A stretch of DNA of 64,000 nt from Anaerolineae bacterium (lineage in GTDB: Bacteria; Chloroflexota; Anaerolineae; Aggregatilineales; Phototrophicaceae): the NCBI GenBank assembly GCA_020849765.1, contig JADLAY010000034.1, positions 310,001 to 374,000 on the forward strand, in the 5' to 3' direction. The translations under genes and the position numbers were made by a program. Each line of letters begins with the position of its first letter. Positions within the stretch are counted from its first letter, which is position 1. Under the pieces are notes generated by a model. That model did not search any database. It was not told the origin of the DNA and worked only from the letters and a program-made list of their open reading frames with translations. Shown piece after piece: positions 35,792 to 44,661 of this stretch.

Positions 35792-36877
35792 ATGAACGAA
35801 CCCTATCAGGCAGGCAGCACGCTGGTCACGATTGAGCGACACATCCTTGACCAGCAAAAGAAATTTCCGGGCGCGAGCGGCGAATTCACCCGCCTGCTCT
35901 ACGACATGGCGCTCGCGGGCAAGATCATCGCCCACGCCACCACGCGCGCCGGCCTGGCAGGTGTTCTGGGGTCGACCAACCTGCAGAATTCGTATGGCGA
36001 GACGCAGAAAAACCTCGACATCTTTGCCGACCAGACCATCTTCCGCATGAACGACCACACCAATCGCCTGTGCGCGATGGCATCCGAAGAGCACGAAGAA
36101 CTGCTGGACATCCCGCCGCGCTTCGGCACCGGCAAATACGTCCTGCTTTATGACCCGCTGGACGGTTCGTCCAACGTCGACGTCAACGTCTCGGTCGGCA
36201 CGATTTTCGCCATCCATCGCAAGACCACCGACGGGGAGCGCGGGACACTGGAGGATGTGCTTCAGCCGGGTCGAAACCTCGTCGCCGCCGGTTATATGAC
36301 CTACGGCCCCAGCACGATGATGGTCTACACGACCGGGCAGGGCGTCCATGGCTTCACGCTCGATCCTGGCATCGGCGAATTCCTGCTGACGCATCCCGAT
36401 ATCAGCATCCCGGAACCGCCCAAGTACTACAGCGCCAATCACGGCCAGGAAAAATACTGGACGCACGGCGTCCGCCGCTATCTGCACTGGCTGCAAGGGA
36501 TCGATGGCGAGGGGCACACGCCGCTGTCACATCGTTACATCGGCTCGATGGTGGCGGACTTCCACCGCAATCTGCTTGAAGGCGGTGTCTTCTTCTATCC
36601 GGGTGACATGCGCCAGCCGGACAAGCCCTATGGCAAGATGCGCCTGATGTTCGAAGCGCAGGCGCTGGCGTTCATCGTCGAGCAGGCAGGCGGCTACGCC
36701 TCGGACGGCGTCAGCAATATCCTCGATATCCAGCCGCACAATCTGCACCAGCGTGTTCCCTTGTTCCTCGGCAACCGTGCGACCGTCGAAATCGCCGAGC
36801 AGTTCATCGAACAGCACGATCGGGATTGGACCGCCGCCTACCTGGCGTACCGCAATCAGCAACAGATCCCCGTCTAG
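35792..36877 (+). CDS. fbp: Fructose-1,6-bisphosphatase class I
   Basis: Hydrolyses fructose-1,6-bisphosphate to fructose-6-phosphate in gluconeogenesis or the Calvin cycle. The 361-residue protein has the metal site [20 protein letters not shown], the [18 protein letters not shown] region, the active-site segment [20 protein letters not shown] and [24 protein letters not shown] 35792 has GGAG 6 nt upstream; a TTG at 35768 is in frame but has no ribosome binding site. It is a single gene flanked by terminators on both sides. Confidence 0.96.
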   Translation: MNEPYQAGSTLVTIERHILDQQKKFPGASGEFTRLLYDMALAGKIIAHATTRAGLAGVLGSTNLQNSYGETQKNLDIFADQTIFRMNDHTNRLCAMASEEHEELLDIPPRFGTGKYVLLYDPLDGSSNVDVNVSVGTIFAIHRKTTDGERGTLEDVLQPGRNLVAAGYMTYGPSTMMVYTTGQGVHGFTLDPGIGEFLLTHPDISIPEPPKYYSANHGQEKYWTHGVRRYLHWLQGIDGEGHTPLSHRYIGSMVADFHRNLLEGGVFFYPGDMRQPDKPYGKMRLMFEAQALAFIVEQAGGYASDGVSNILDIQPHNLHQRVPLFLGNRATVEIAEQFIEQHDRDWTAAYLAYRNQQQIPV

Positions 36878-36885
36878 ATCACGAG

Positions 36886-36917
36886 AAAGGGACATGCATG
36901 CTGCAATGTCCCTTTTT
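36886..36917 (+). terminator. Intrinsic terminator of fbp
   Basis: Perfect 10-bp arms AAAGGGACAT (36886-36895) and ATGTCCCTTT (36906-36915), 10-nt loop and a T tail to 36917; 8 nt after the fbp stop. Confidence 0.9.
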
Positions 36918-36938
36918 GAACGGCGGTTTGCCGCAGGT

Positions 36939-36966
36939 TTGACACCCCTACTGCCCATGCTATAAT
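36939..36966 (+). promoter_or_regulatory. Consensus promoter of the LysM/SdrB gene pair
   Basis: A perfect -35 TTGACA (36939-36944), 16-bp spacer, TGC and a perfect -10 TATAAT (36961-36966): the best promoter in the window. The transcript would start near 36973 with a leader of about 67 nt before the ATG at 37040. Confidence 0.9.
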
Positions 36967-37039
36967 GCTGCCGTCCGCGCGGGCGTCCTATCACAACGCT
37001 CGCGCGTCATGTTGTGGCAAGCAAACGCAAGAGAAAAAT

Positions 37040-38710
37040 ATGCAGCGACGAATCATCATAGCGCTGTTCCTGATGAGCCTCTTGCTCATCACGCAGGTCG
37101 CGGGTGCACAAGACGGCAATCTCCTCCGCGACGGAGGTATGGAAGGTTCCTACACAGCGCGTGGGCGCGTCGACTTCAACTTCCCCGCAGATTGGAACAT
37201 CTGGTACGCATCTGCACCGCATACGGAAGACTGGATGAATCTCCAGCCAGTCGCCTTCCCGCACAATGGGCCGGGCCCGAACCCCCAGAGTGGTTCGCGC
37301 GCGTTGAACATGAACCGCGGCTACGCGACCTTCACAGCAGCCGTTTACCAGCAGGTGACTGTCACCGCCAATGCCAATCTGGTCGCCAGCGCCTGGGCTT
37401 ACCTGAAGACGTGTAATCTCGCGCCCGGTTTCGACAATTGCGGCTCGGCGGTCGAGAGCGGCGCCTACACGCGTATCGGCGTCGATCCTTCGGGCGGCAC
37501 CGATCCCAACAGCCCTGGCATCGTCTGGTCGGGCAACTCGCAGCCGCACGATCGCTGGGAACAGATGACCGTCTCGGCGACGGCAGCCGGGACATCGGTC
37601 ACCGTTTTCCTGTACGTCACCCAGCGCTGGCCATCTGACCTGAACAACGTCTACTTCGATTCGGCTTCGCTGACCGTGGGCGGTGCCGGTGGGTCATCCC
37701 CGGCGGGCAGCCCCGCGGCCACGCCCGTGCCGCAGACAGTCCCGTTTGTGGTCGCACAGGGTGAAAATGATGACGGGTCGATTGTCCACCATGTCCAGAG
37801 TGGCGACACGCTGGACAGCATCGCCGTCGCTTACGGGGTAACGCGCCAGGACATCATGGCGCTCAACAACATCACCGACCCGCGCATCATCCAGATCGGC
37901 CAGGAGCTGATCATTCGCCCACCCACCAACGAGCAGTCCGATTCGGGTTCAGAAGCCGAAGTGACGGACGAGCCTGCGGCAACCGACGAAAGCGTGACCG
38001 ACGAGGCCGCGGTCGCCGATGAGGGCAGCGAGGACACGGCGCCAGAACAAGGCGCGGTTGAGACGAACGAGCCGACCGGCGAGTCCGAGACCAGCGGCGA
38101 AACGACAGATGAAACAGCACCCGCCAGCGAACCCGCTGCGGAAAGCGCGCCGCCGCTTGATATCGCCGCCCTGCCGCCTGCACCTGTGCGCTCGTCAGCG
38201 AACGGCGGGGTGCGGCCTGCGGTCGATCCTTCGGAGGCGACAGGCCAGGTCTGCGTTCTGATGTTCGACGATGCCAATCAGAACCGTCTGCAAGATGCTG
38301 ATGAAACGCTGCTCTCAGGTGGCAGCGTCATCCTCGTGCAGGGTGGAAACGCCGTGGCCGATCGCGAGACGGACGGCACGGAACCCTACTGCTTCAACGA
38401 CCTCGCCGCCGGGGACTACGTCGCGAGCGTCGCTGCGCCGGACGGCTACGGCCTGACCACGCCCGATCAGCTCAGTTTGCGTGTCGCATCGGGGTCGGGT
38501 GTTACGGTCGCGCTCGGCGCTGCGCAAAATGTGCAGCCGCTGGCCCCGCCACCCGCGGATGCCGGAGCACCGCTCGCGGAAAGCTCGACGGAAACACAGC
38601 CGCCAGCCTCCAACTCCATTCTCGATAACCTCGGCCTGATCGCCCTGGCCGCCGGGGCGCTTGCGCTGGTCGTCGGTGGCGCCGTCACCCTGGTGCTGAG
38701 AAGGCGATGA
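37040..38710 (+). CDS. Membrane-anchored surface protein with LysM and SdrB-like domains
   Basis: A 556-residue exported protein: signal peptide 1-25 (ALFLMSLLLITQVAGAQ), a jellyroll-like N-terminal domain reminiscent of carbohydrate-binding modules (residues 26-220, with SGSRALNMNRGYATF), a LysM domain at about 248-292 (HHVQSGDTLDSIAVAYGVT), a long acidic Thr/Glu/Ala linker, an SdrB/Cna-B-like domain at 404-490 with a calcium-loop pattern (FDDANQNRLQDADET), and a C-terminal helix 529-553 ending RRR. LysM implies peptidoglycan or glycan binding. It overlaps the next gene by 4 nt and is driven by a consensus promoter, so expression is probably high. Confidence 0.85.
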   Translation: MQRRIIIALFLMSLLLITQVAGAQDGNLLRDGGMEGSYTARGRVDFNFPADWNIWYASAPHTEDWMNLQPVAFPHNGPGPNPQSGSRALNMNRGYATFTAAVYQQVTVTANANLVASAWAYLKTCNLAPGFDNCGSAVESGAYTRIGVDPSGGTDPNSPGIVWSGNSQPHDRWEQMTVSATAAGTSVTVFLYVTQRWPSDLNNVYFDSASLTVGGAGGSSPAGSPAATPVPQTVPFVVAQGENDDGSIVHHVQSGDTLDSIAVAYGVTRQDIMALNNITDPRIIQIGQELIIRPPTNEQSDSGSEAEVTDEPAATDESVTDEAAVADEGSEDTAPEQGAVETNEPTGESETSGETTDETAPASEPAAESAPPLDIAALPPAPVRSSANGGVRPAVDPSEATGQVCVLMFDDANQNRLQDADETLLSGGSVILVQGGNAVADRETDGTEPYCFNDLAAGDYVASVAAPDGYGLTTPDQLSLRVASGSGVTVALGAAQNVQPLAPPPADAGAPLAESSTETQPPASNSILDNLGLIALAAGALALVVGGAVTLVLRRR

Positions 38711-39354
38711 TGATGCGGAATTGGCGCGCACGTCTGGCAATCCTGGCTCTGATCTGTATCGGGGTAGGCGCACTGCCCGTCTTTGCACAGACTGGCGGGC
38801 AGTTCTGCGTGCGCGCCTTTGAAGATCGGGATGGTAATGGCGAATGGGCGGGCGCTGGCACGGAGCCTGCCTTGACGCGCGACGTCGCCATCAACCTCAT
38901 GAATGCGGACAGCGTCGTGGTCGCCAGCGGCTTGCTCGAAAACTCACCCACGGCGGCCCAGGGCATCCTCTGCTTCCAGTTCCTGCCCGCCGGTCAATAC
39001 ACCGCCGTCATCACGAGCGTCTCACTGACGCCGACCACGCCGATGAGCATCAGCGCGGCCGTCAACGAGACGGGCGAGCCGGTGGTCGTCAACTTTGGCG
39101 CGCAGCCGGAAAGCACTGTCCCCGCGGCCAATTCATCGGCCACGGGCGAGGTCGCCAGCGAAAGCGATCAAGTGTTGAGGGTTGGTCTGTCAGTCGGCGG
39201 GGCGCTGATAATGATGGTCGCCATGGTCGCCATCGGCGCGTTGTTCTACGCGCTGGTTGTGCGGCGCCCGCGTACCAGGCTCAGCCCATCGACTGCCACC
39301 AGCACAGGGACGCTGCCGCCAGTCCGGTCGGACGACACGCCGACCCACAACTGA
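38707..39354 (+). CDS. Membrane-anchored SdrB-like surface protein, partner of the LysM protein
   Basis: A 215-residue protein with signal peptide 1-28 (LALICIGVGALPVFAQ), one SdrB/Cna-B-like domain with FCVRAFEDRDGNGEWAGAG, CFQFLPAGQYTAV and VVVNFGAQ, a Ser/Thr-rich spacer, a transmembrane helix at about 162-184 and a basic cytoplasmic tail. The domain resembles the C-terminal domain of the upstream LysM protein, and both end in a membrane helix with Arg residues. The genes overlap as ATGATGA-type coupling (4 nt), so the two are probably made together and may form a complex. Confidence 0.8.
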   Translation: MMMRNWRARLAILALICIGVGALPVFAQTGGQFCVRAFEDRDGNGEWAGAGTEPALTRDVAINLMNADSVVVASGLLENSPTAAQGILCFQFLPAGQYTAVITSVSLTPTTPMSISAAVNETGEPVVVNFGAQPESTVPAANSSATGEVASESDQVLRVGLSVGGALIMMVAMVAIGALFYALVVRRPRTRLSPSTATSTGTLPPVRSDDTPTHN

Positions 39355-39382
39355 GCGTCACCTGAAGTTGGAGTGACGCTCA
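39352..39382. terminator. Shared hairpin spanning two convergent stop codons
   Basis: Perfect 10-bp arms TGAGCGTCAC (39352-39361) and GTGACGCTCA (39373-39382) with an 11-nt loop. The first three bases are the TGA of the plus-strand gene, and the last three the TGA of the LCP gene on the minus strand. No T-run follows on either side, so termination is inferred only. Confidence 0.6.
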
Positions 39383-40834
39383 CTCCCCTGCCAATATCGA
39401 TTGAATATCGGGCCCGACCACGACCATGACGTCGGCGGTCGTCGCGCCGTCCGCGCCCGGCTGCACACGATCCGCAGGCAGCCCCATGAGCGCCGCCAGA
39501 TAGCGCGCCGTCCACACCTTACCCGTGTAATCGCGCACGATGGTCGAGGCGGAATTGGGGCTGGACACATTGCCGATGTTGGCGACGGAGACACCGCGGC
39601 TGGTCAGCCAGTCACGCGTCTGCCCGGCCAGGCCGGAGGTGTCGGTATTGTTGAAGACGACGATCTCGGCGTTTTCGGCTTCGGCGCGCGTGCGCAAATC
39701 CGACAGCGTCAGATCGCCTTGCGGATTGAAGACCTGCTGCAGCAAGAAATTGATCGACGACTGCCGCGGTATGAGCACCTGATCGCCGGTATTGGTCTGC
39801 CCCAGGTCGACGTAGAGATTGTCGATCACACCGAAGGTGATACTCGAGCGCGGAATGTCCTGCGCCAGCTGCGCAAGACTCAGAATCTCACTCAAAGATA
39901 GGTTGGTCTTCACATTGGTGGAGACCTGCTCCCACAACGTCGGCACCTGGCTTATGATGTTCGCCAGGCCGCCCGCGCTCAAGACTTCTTCGCGGAAAGC
40001 ATTCAGTACTTCTTGTTGGCGCCGCGCGCGATCGAAGTCGCCGCCGTAGGTCGCACGTGTTCGCGCATACTGCAGCAGTCGCGTCGCCTGCAGGCGCTGG
40101 CACCCGGCATCGAAATGGACTTCAAGGGTGCCATATCCAGCATCCGGATACTTCGGATCGTCAATCGGCTCGTTGGGGCAAACTTCGACCCCATTCGGCG
40201 CCAAAACATCGACTACCTGGGTGAATACGTCGAAATTGACCAGGACGTAGTAGTCGATGTCGATGCCCAGGTTGAGCTCGACCGTCGCCGCGGCCAGCGC
40301 AGGGCCGCCACCGGGGAAGCCGTAGGCATCACCCAGTTCGTTAGCGGTATTGATACGCCCGCTCTGGTAGCCGGGGATAGTCACCCACAGATCGCGCGGG
40401 ATTGAGAGCACACCGGCGGTCTTGCGCGCCGGGTCGAGGCTGACGAGGATCATCGTGTCACTGCGGAACGGCCCGGTCTCGCCAGTACGCTGGTCAATGC
40501 CCAGGATGAGGATCGTGATCCGGCGCGGGTCGGTGATTGCCGGGATGTCCGCCAGCGGGTCGAGCGTGGCCGTCGGTTCAAGCGGGGCCATCGAGTCAGC
40601 CGGTTCGTCGGTCGCCGTGGACGCCGTCGGAGCGGCTGCGACCGCCTGCGTGGGTACGGGCGTCGGGGTCGGCTGGGTGCGCAAAAAACCATCAAAGATG
40701 GGCTGTTGATCGAACGTCTGGACGCTGCCGACAGAGAAACTGTAAGCGGTGGTGTAACCGACCGCGGAACAGACAATCGTCGCGATGGCGAGGGCAGCGA
40801 TACTCAGGACAAACGTCAGTGGTGATAGACGCAT
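39380..40834 (-). CDS. LytR-CpsA-Psr family glycopolymer transferase
   Basis: A 484-residue LCP protein, the family that attaches wall glycopolymers to peptidoglycan from undecaprenyl pyrophosphate intermediates outside the membrane. A transmembrane helix (residues 3-28, FVLSIAALAIATIVCSAV) is followed by a Thr/Pro linker (TQPTPTPVPTQAV), the LCP domain at about 105-285 (ITILILGIDQRTGETGPFRS, DTMILVSLDPARKTAGVLSI, PRDLWVTIP, then ARTRATYGGDFDRARRQQE), and a C-terminal LytR_C domain (IVVFNNTDTSGLAGQTRDWL). The frame is open to 40966, but ATG 40834 starts just before the helix. It sits beside the surface-protein pair, consistent with a role in the envelope. Confidence 0.93.
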   Translation of the reverse strand: MRLSPLTFVLSIAALAIATIVCSAVGYTTAYSFSVGSVQTFDQQPIFDGFLRTQPTPTPVPTQAVAAAPTASTATDEPADSMAPLEPTATLDPLADIPAITDPRRITILILGIDQRTGETGPFRSDTMILVSLDPARKTAGVLSIPRDLWVTIPGYQSGRINTANELGDAYGFPGGGPALAAATVELNLGIDIDYYVLVNFDVFTQVVDVLAPNGVEVCPNEPIDDPKYPDAGYGTLEVHFDAGCQRLQATRLLQYARTRATYGGDFDRARRQQEVLNAFREEVLSAGGLANIISQVPTLWEQVSTNVKTNLSLSEILSLAQLAQDIPRSSITFGVIDNLYVDLGQTNTGDQVLIPRQSSINFLLQQVFNPQGDLTLSDLRTRAEAENAEIVVFNNTDTSGLAGQTRDWLTSRGVSVANIGNVSSPNSASTIVRDYTGKVWTARYLAALMGLPADRVQPGADGATTADVMVVVGPDIQSILAGE

Positions 40835-40981
40835 ACTACGGCATACCTGTGTGTCACATTCGGCGGCATTATAGCGCAGGGCATCGCCGTGTGAAGCCTG
40901 CGCTTGCCCCACGCTGCATCCGGCGAGATTATGGCGTATCATTGGCGCATATGTTGAACGATCCAAACTGGAAGATGTGCC

Positions 40982-42196
40982 ATGCTAGAAAACCTGAGCA
41001 AAACCAACTGGTCTGACCTGGAAATCGCCAGCGGGTCAGCAGAAACCGTTCCGAACATGATCAGAGACCTGATGGATGAAGATCCTGACGTCATTCAGGA
41101 GGCTTTGATTGCCTTGAGCACCAACATCTGGGAGCACGGCATCGTCTTCGATGCCACCATCGCCGCCATCCCGTTTCTGATCGAGCTGCTGGACGGCGAT
41201 GCCACCGACGATCCTGCCGGTATCCTCGATCTGTTGGCACAGATCGCCGAGAGCCGCGACCTGGAAGAAGTCATGCTGCCCCCGGCGCACGAATACCAGT
41301 TCATGCCCGAAGAAGGCGAGACTTACGTCAAGGACGAGCAGGAAATGGAATGGTCGCGCGACGCCTATGAGGCGGTCGGCAAAGGGCTGCCCGTCTACCG
41401 GCAGCTGTTGAACGACGATGACCCGTTGGTACGCACGAGCACTGCCGCACTGCTGGAGTTGTTCCCGATCGGCGCCAAAGACAGCGCTGCGGCTATGCGC
41501 GACGCCATCGACCAGGAAGACGACATCCCGACGATGACCGACATGATGATGAGCCTGCGCGACCTCCTGGCCAACGCCGTGATGCTCGACGAAGAGCGCA
41601 CGTCGTACCAGGGATTTTTCGCCGCGATCTTCGAGCAAGAGACCGATCCGGCGCTGCGTTTAGGCGCAGCGATCGCCGTTGCGCAGCTCAATGCTCAGGC
41701 GCTCAGCCAGGCAATGATCGATCTGATCGCGGACGCCGTGATCAACCCGGTGACCTACGCGGAATATGTGGAAGACACGCTTGAGAATCCGGTGCACGAG
41801 GCGTTGCCCGTCCTGCTTCAGCTTGATTCGCAGCTCAGGACCGAGCCGATGCTCAAGGCGATGCGCGAGACGACCGATGTCGCCAATGCCCGCAGCCTGG
41901 CCGTGGCCGTGCTGGTCGATGCGTTTGGTGAGGAGCCGCTCGAAGGTCGCACGGCGCAGCGCCAGGTTCAACAAGGTGGTGTGGCCGTGATTTATGCGGC
42001 AGCGCCCGATGTAGACGATCAGATTCCGCTGCGCACATCGCTGACCGATAAACAGCGAACGGCGGTGGAGACGATCCTGGAAAACGATGCCTTCTGGATG
42101 GTCGTCAGCAATTTGCTGTCCGTTTTCGGCCTGCCCGAGCAACGGCGCGATCTGCTTGATTACCTGGATGACCCGGAAGCCTTTGCCAATCGATGA
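40982..42196 (+). CDS. HEAT-repeat-like protein
   Basis: A 404-residue soluble acidic protein made mostly of paired helices resembling HEAT/armadillo repeats, for example IRDLMDEDPDVIQEALIALS, IPFLIELLDGDATDDPAGIL and LRLGAAIAVAQLNAQALSQA. Such scaffolds mediate protein interactions. There is no signal peptide, membrane segment or catalytic motif. It resembles small-genome proteins with similar tetra-helical 'HEAT' annotation, but I cannot name a family. It is divergent from the LCP gene with about 147 bp between the start codons. Confidence 0.65.
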   Translation: MLENLSKTNWSDLEIASGSAETVPNMIRDLMDEDPDVIQEALIALSTNIWEHGIVFDATIAAIPFLIELLDGDATDDPAGILDLLAQIAESRDLEEVMLPPAHEYQFMPEEGETYVKDEQEMEWSRDAYEAVGKGLPVYRQLLNDDDPLVRTSTAALLELFPIGAKDSAAAMRDAIDQEDDIPTMTDMMMSLRDLLANAVMLDEERTSYQGFFAAIFEQETDPALRLGAAIAVAQLNAQALSQAMIDLIADAVINPVTYAEYVEDTLENPVHEALPVLLQLDSQLRTEPMLKAMRETTDVANARSLAVAVLVDAFGEEPLEGRTAQRQVQQGGVAVIYAAAPDVDDQIPLRTSLTDKQRTAVETILENDAFWMVVSNLLSVFGLPEQRRDLLDYLDDPEAFANR

Positions 42197-42235
42197 CGTA
42201 GTGACCGTTGTGACAAAAGTTATCAGGTAGAGACC

Positions 42236-43123
42236 GTGACCTTACCCGCAACCACTTCGATTTCGGACGTACAGCTTCAGGTGCGCGACCTGACCCGTGC
42301 GCTCGCGTTCTACAGCGATACTCTGGGCTTTCAGGTGCTGCGCACGGAAGGGCAATCTGCCTGGCTCTCGGCGACCGGCACACCGCCCTATCAAATCCAA
42401 TTGACGGCACTGCCGGGCGCGCTGCCCAAACCGCGGCACACGAGCGGCCTCTACCACGTTGCCATCCGCCTGCCGGATCGAGCTGCGCTGGCGCGCACGT
42501 TTTACCGGCTGGTCGCGCTCGGTGTGCCATTCGAAGGCTTTGCCGATCATCTCGTCAGCGAAGCATTGTATCTGCCCGATCTGGACGGCAACGGGCTGGA
42601 ACTCTACCGTGACCGCCCGCGCGAATCGTGGCCGATGGCTAATGGCCAGATCGCGATGTCCAACGCGCAGCTAGACGTCGAGGCACTGCTCAAGGAAGGC
42701 GAGCACCCGATTGACACCTGGCAGGGCATCGCCCCTGGGACGGATATCGGGCACATTCATCTGCATGTGGGCGATTTGAAGCGGGCGGAGGACTTCTACG
42801 TCGATCTGCTCGGCATGGACGTGATGCAGCGCTCATTTCCGGGCGCGTTGTTCGTCGCCGCCGGAGGCTATCACCATCACATTGGGCTGAATATCTGGGC
42901 CGGGCGCAACGTTCCGCCCGCCCCGGATAATGCGGTCGGCCTACGTCATTTCAGCATCGAGATCCCGACTGAGGACAGCTTGCGCGAAATAGCTGACAAA
43001 ATAGAGAGCGCCGGTAAAGTCATCAGCCCACTTGACGAGGATGGCCTGGATGGCATCAGCGTGCGCGATGGCGACAGCATCGAAGTCAGGCTCGTCCATC
43101 ATCACGCGACGCCGGAAGCGTGA
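42236..43123 (+). CDS. Two-domain VOC-family protein (catechol 2,3-dioxygenase-like)
   Basis: A 295-residue protein with two vicinal-oxygen-chelate domains, like bacillar CatE extradiol dioxygenases. The N-terminal domain (VQLQVRDLTRALAFYSDTLG) lacks the usual first histidine. The C-terminal domain carries the metal triad: His in IGHIHLHVGDLKRAEDFYVD, His in YHHHIGLNIWAG, and Glu in GDSIEVRLVHH. This matches a catalytic C-terminal domain and a structural N-terminal one. The GTG start has AGGTAGAG upstream. The substrate is unknown; there is no aromatic degradation cluster. Confidence 0.85.
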   Translation: MTLPATTSISDVQLQVRDLTRALAFYSDTLGFQVLRTEGQSAWLSATGTPPYQIQLTALPGALPKPRHTSGLYHVAIRLPDRAALARTFYRLVALGVPFEGFADHLVSEALYLPDLDGNGLELYRDRPRESWPMANGQIAMSNAQLDVEALLKEGEHPIDTWQGIAPGTDIGHIHLHVGDLKRAEDFYVDLLGMDVMQRSFPGALFVAAGGYHHHIGLNIWAGRNVPPAPDNAVGLRHFSIEIPTEDSLREIADKIESAGKVISPLDEDGLDGISVRDGDSIEVRLVHHHATPEA

Positions 43124-43132
43124 TCAGCGCGC

Positions 43133-43618
43133 CTAGCTGCTCTGGACAGCCCCCAGGATCATGCGCAGGGCAGCGTCGGCACTCTGAGACTTGATCGACT
43201 CGCGGTCGCCGCCCCAGACATGACGCTCGACGTGCTGCAGGCCCGTGCGCGTGACGACGCTCATGTACGTCAGGCCAACGGGCTTCTCGACGGTGCCGCC
43301 GGATGGGCCAGCGATACCGGTGACCGAGACGGCAATATCCGCATTGAAGCGCGCAAGTGCCCCGCGAGCCATCTCTTCCGCAGTTTCGGCACTCACCGCG
43401 CCATGCGCTTCCAGGGTTGCCAGCTGCACACCCAACAGAGCCATTTTGATCTCATTGGCGTAGGCGACGATGCCGCCGAGCACATAGGATGAGCTGCCCG
43501 GCACGTTGGTCAGCCGGTGCATGATCAGCCCGCCGGTGCACGACTCTGCAGAACAAACCTTCAGGCCACGCGCCAGCAATGCTTCGCCCACTTCAACTTC
43601 CAATTGCATCTCTGCCAT
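43133..43618 (-). CDS. pncC: CinA C-terminal family nicotinamide-nucleotide amidohydrolase
   Basis: A 161-residue stand-alone CinA C-terminal domain (PncC), which deamidates nicotinamide mononucleotide to nicotinic acid mononucleotide in pyridine nucleotide recycling. The signature is complete: KVCSAESCTGGLIMHRLTNV, VLGGIVAYANEIKMALLGV, and VTGIAGPSGGTVEKPVGLTY with the catalytic Ser/Lys/Tyr region. The N-terminal MoaB-like domain of full-length CinA is absent, as in many bacteria. It is convergent with the VOC gene and divergent from the lipoprotein gene. Confidence 0.93.
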   Translation of the reverse strand: MAEMQLEVEVGEALLARGLKVCSAESCTGGLIMHRLTNVPGSSSYVLGGIVAYANEIKMALLGVQLATLEAHGAVSAETAEEMARGALARFNADIAVSVTGIAGPSGGTVEKPVGLTYMSVVTRTGLQHVERHVWGGDRESIKSQSADAALRMILGAVQSS

Positions 43619-43684
43619 GAGCGCTAGCCTCCACGTTGCGATAACCTGATCGAACTGTAGGAAATCATTTTAACGGTTTTTGAA

Positions 43685-43721
43685 TATAATGTGGGATAAT
43701 AGATGTTGATGTTGGGATAAT
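43685..43721 (+). promoter_or_regulatory. -10 box and direct repeats upstream of the lipoprotein gene
   Basis: TATAAT lies at 43685-43690. TGGGATAAT occurs twice, at 43692-43700 and 43713-43721, 21 bp apart (two helical turns), with a partial third copy CGGGATAT at 43723-43730. The repeats lie just downstream of the -10, a position suited to a repressor. Confidence 0.5.
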
Positions 43722-43735
43722 ACGGGATATTTGTT

Positions 43736-44557
43736 GTGGCTGGACGTTGGGGGTGGCGACCGCTAACGTTGTCGCTGTTCCTCAGCGTCTTCGTTGTGGC
43801 CTGCAACGTCGTGAGCAACATATCCGCTACGATTGTGCCCACTGAAATGCTGCGCGTCACCCTGACGCTGCGGCAGCCTCGCGGACCAACCGAAACCCCC
43901 ATGCCCCGTCCCGAACCGTCATCCCCAGCGCCAGCGCCCGTCACGCCTGGCAGTGATGCGTCCCCGGCGTTACTGCAACTCGATCCGCCGCGCTGCTACG
44001 TGGAAACGCCACAGACGACCGTTTGCCTTGGCCTTGTCCATAATCCGCTCGCGTATGCCATGCAGCGCGTTTCCTTGCGCGTCGCCGTCGACGCAAACGT
44101 GTCCGACTTGCACGCGGAACGGATCGTGACGATCGAGCAAGCCATCATCCCGCCCAATGCGATTGCGCCATATCGCTCCTCGTTCCCCATACGCTGGACT
44201 GCCGATCTGGTGCCAAGCGTCTCCATCGTCAGCGCCGAGCTGACGCTCGACCGGTCGGTCTACGTCGGGCTGGTGGCTGAAAACCAGCAGGGCGAACAAA
44301 CGGATGACCGCTACGTCGTCTCCGGGACGATCTTCAATCCCGGGCCGTACACGGCAGTCGACATACGCGCGCTGGTGATCCTCCGGGATAGTGATGGCAG
44401 CGTCGCGGGCTACCGTGTTGCGGCGCTGGGCGACCGGCTGCGCGCAGGCAACCGAATGCCGCTCAGAATCGACATCATTCCTTACAGCCGGAGCGGCGAA
44501 CTCGAACACTATTTGTACCTGGAAGCGCGCCGGGAAGACGCCGAAGCGGACGAATAG
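43736..44557 (+). CDS. Putative lipoprotein with FxLYD-like domain
   Basis: A 273-residue exported protein. The N-terminus (LSLFLSVFVVACNVV) has a lipobox-like VVAC with the cysteine near residue 23, so it is likely processed by the Lgt encoded at 8.4 kb. A Thr/Pro/Ser-rich linker follows (PTETPMPRPEPSSPAPAP), then two beta-rich segments, the second (VSGTIFNPGPYTAVDIRALV) resembling the FxLYD fold of surface proteins. No enzyme motif is seen. The GTG start has only a weak GGGA 10 nt upstream. It may be co-regulated with the downstream secreted protein, which has its own -10 box. Confidence 0.7.
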   Translation: MAGRWGWRPLTLSLFLSVFVVACNVVSNISATIVPTEMLRVTLTLRQPRGPTETPMPRPEPSSPAPAPVTPGSDASPALLQLDPPRCYVETPQTTVCLGLVHNPLAYAMQRVSLRVAVDANVSDLHAERIVTIEQAIIPPNAIAPYRSSFPIRWTADLVPSVSIVSAELTLDRSVYVGLVAENQQGEQTDDRYVVSGTIFNPGPYTAVDIRALVILRDSDGSVAGYRVAALGDRLRAGNRMPLRIDIIPYSRSGELEHYLYLEARREDAEADE

Positions 44558-44614
44558 TACTTACCGCTCGGCGCGGATGGCATAACCTGCATTTCGCATT
44601 GTGGCAGTGAAGGT

Positions 44615-44620
44615 TATAAT
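44615..44620 (+). promoter_or_regulatory. Candidate -10 of the WIG-repeat protein gene
   Basis: A perfect TATAAT 42 nt upstream of ATG 44662. The -35 position (TTTCGC at 44592) is poor. Confidence 0.4.
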
Positions 44621-44661
44621 CGGATCATTAAATATGCCTCATAGTGTTAGAAGGGCTGCGC

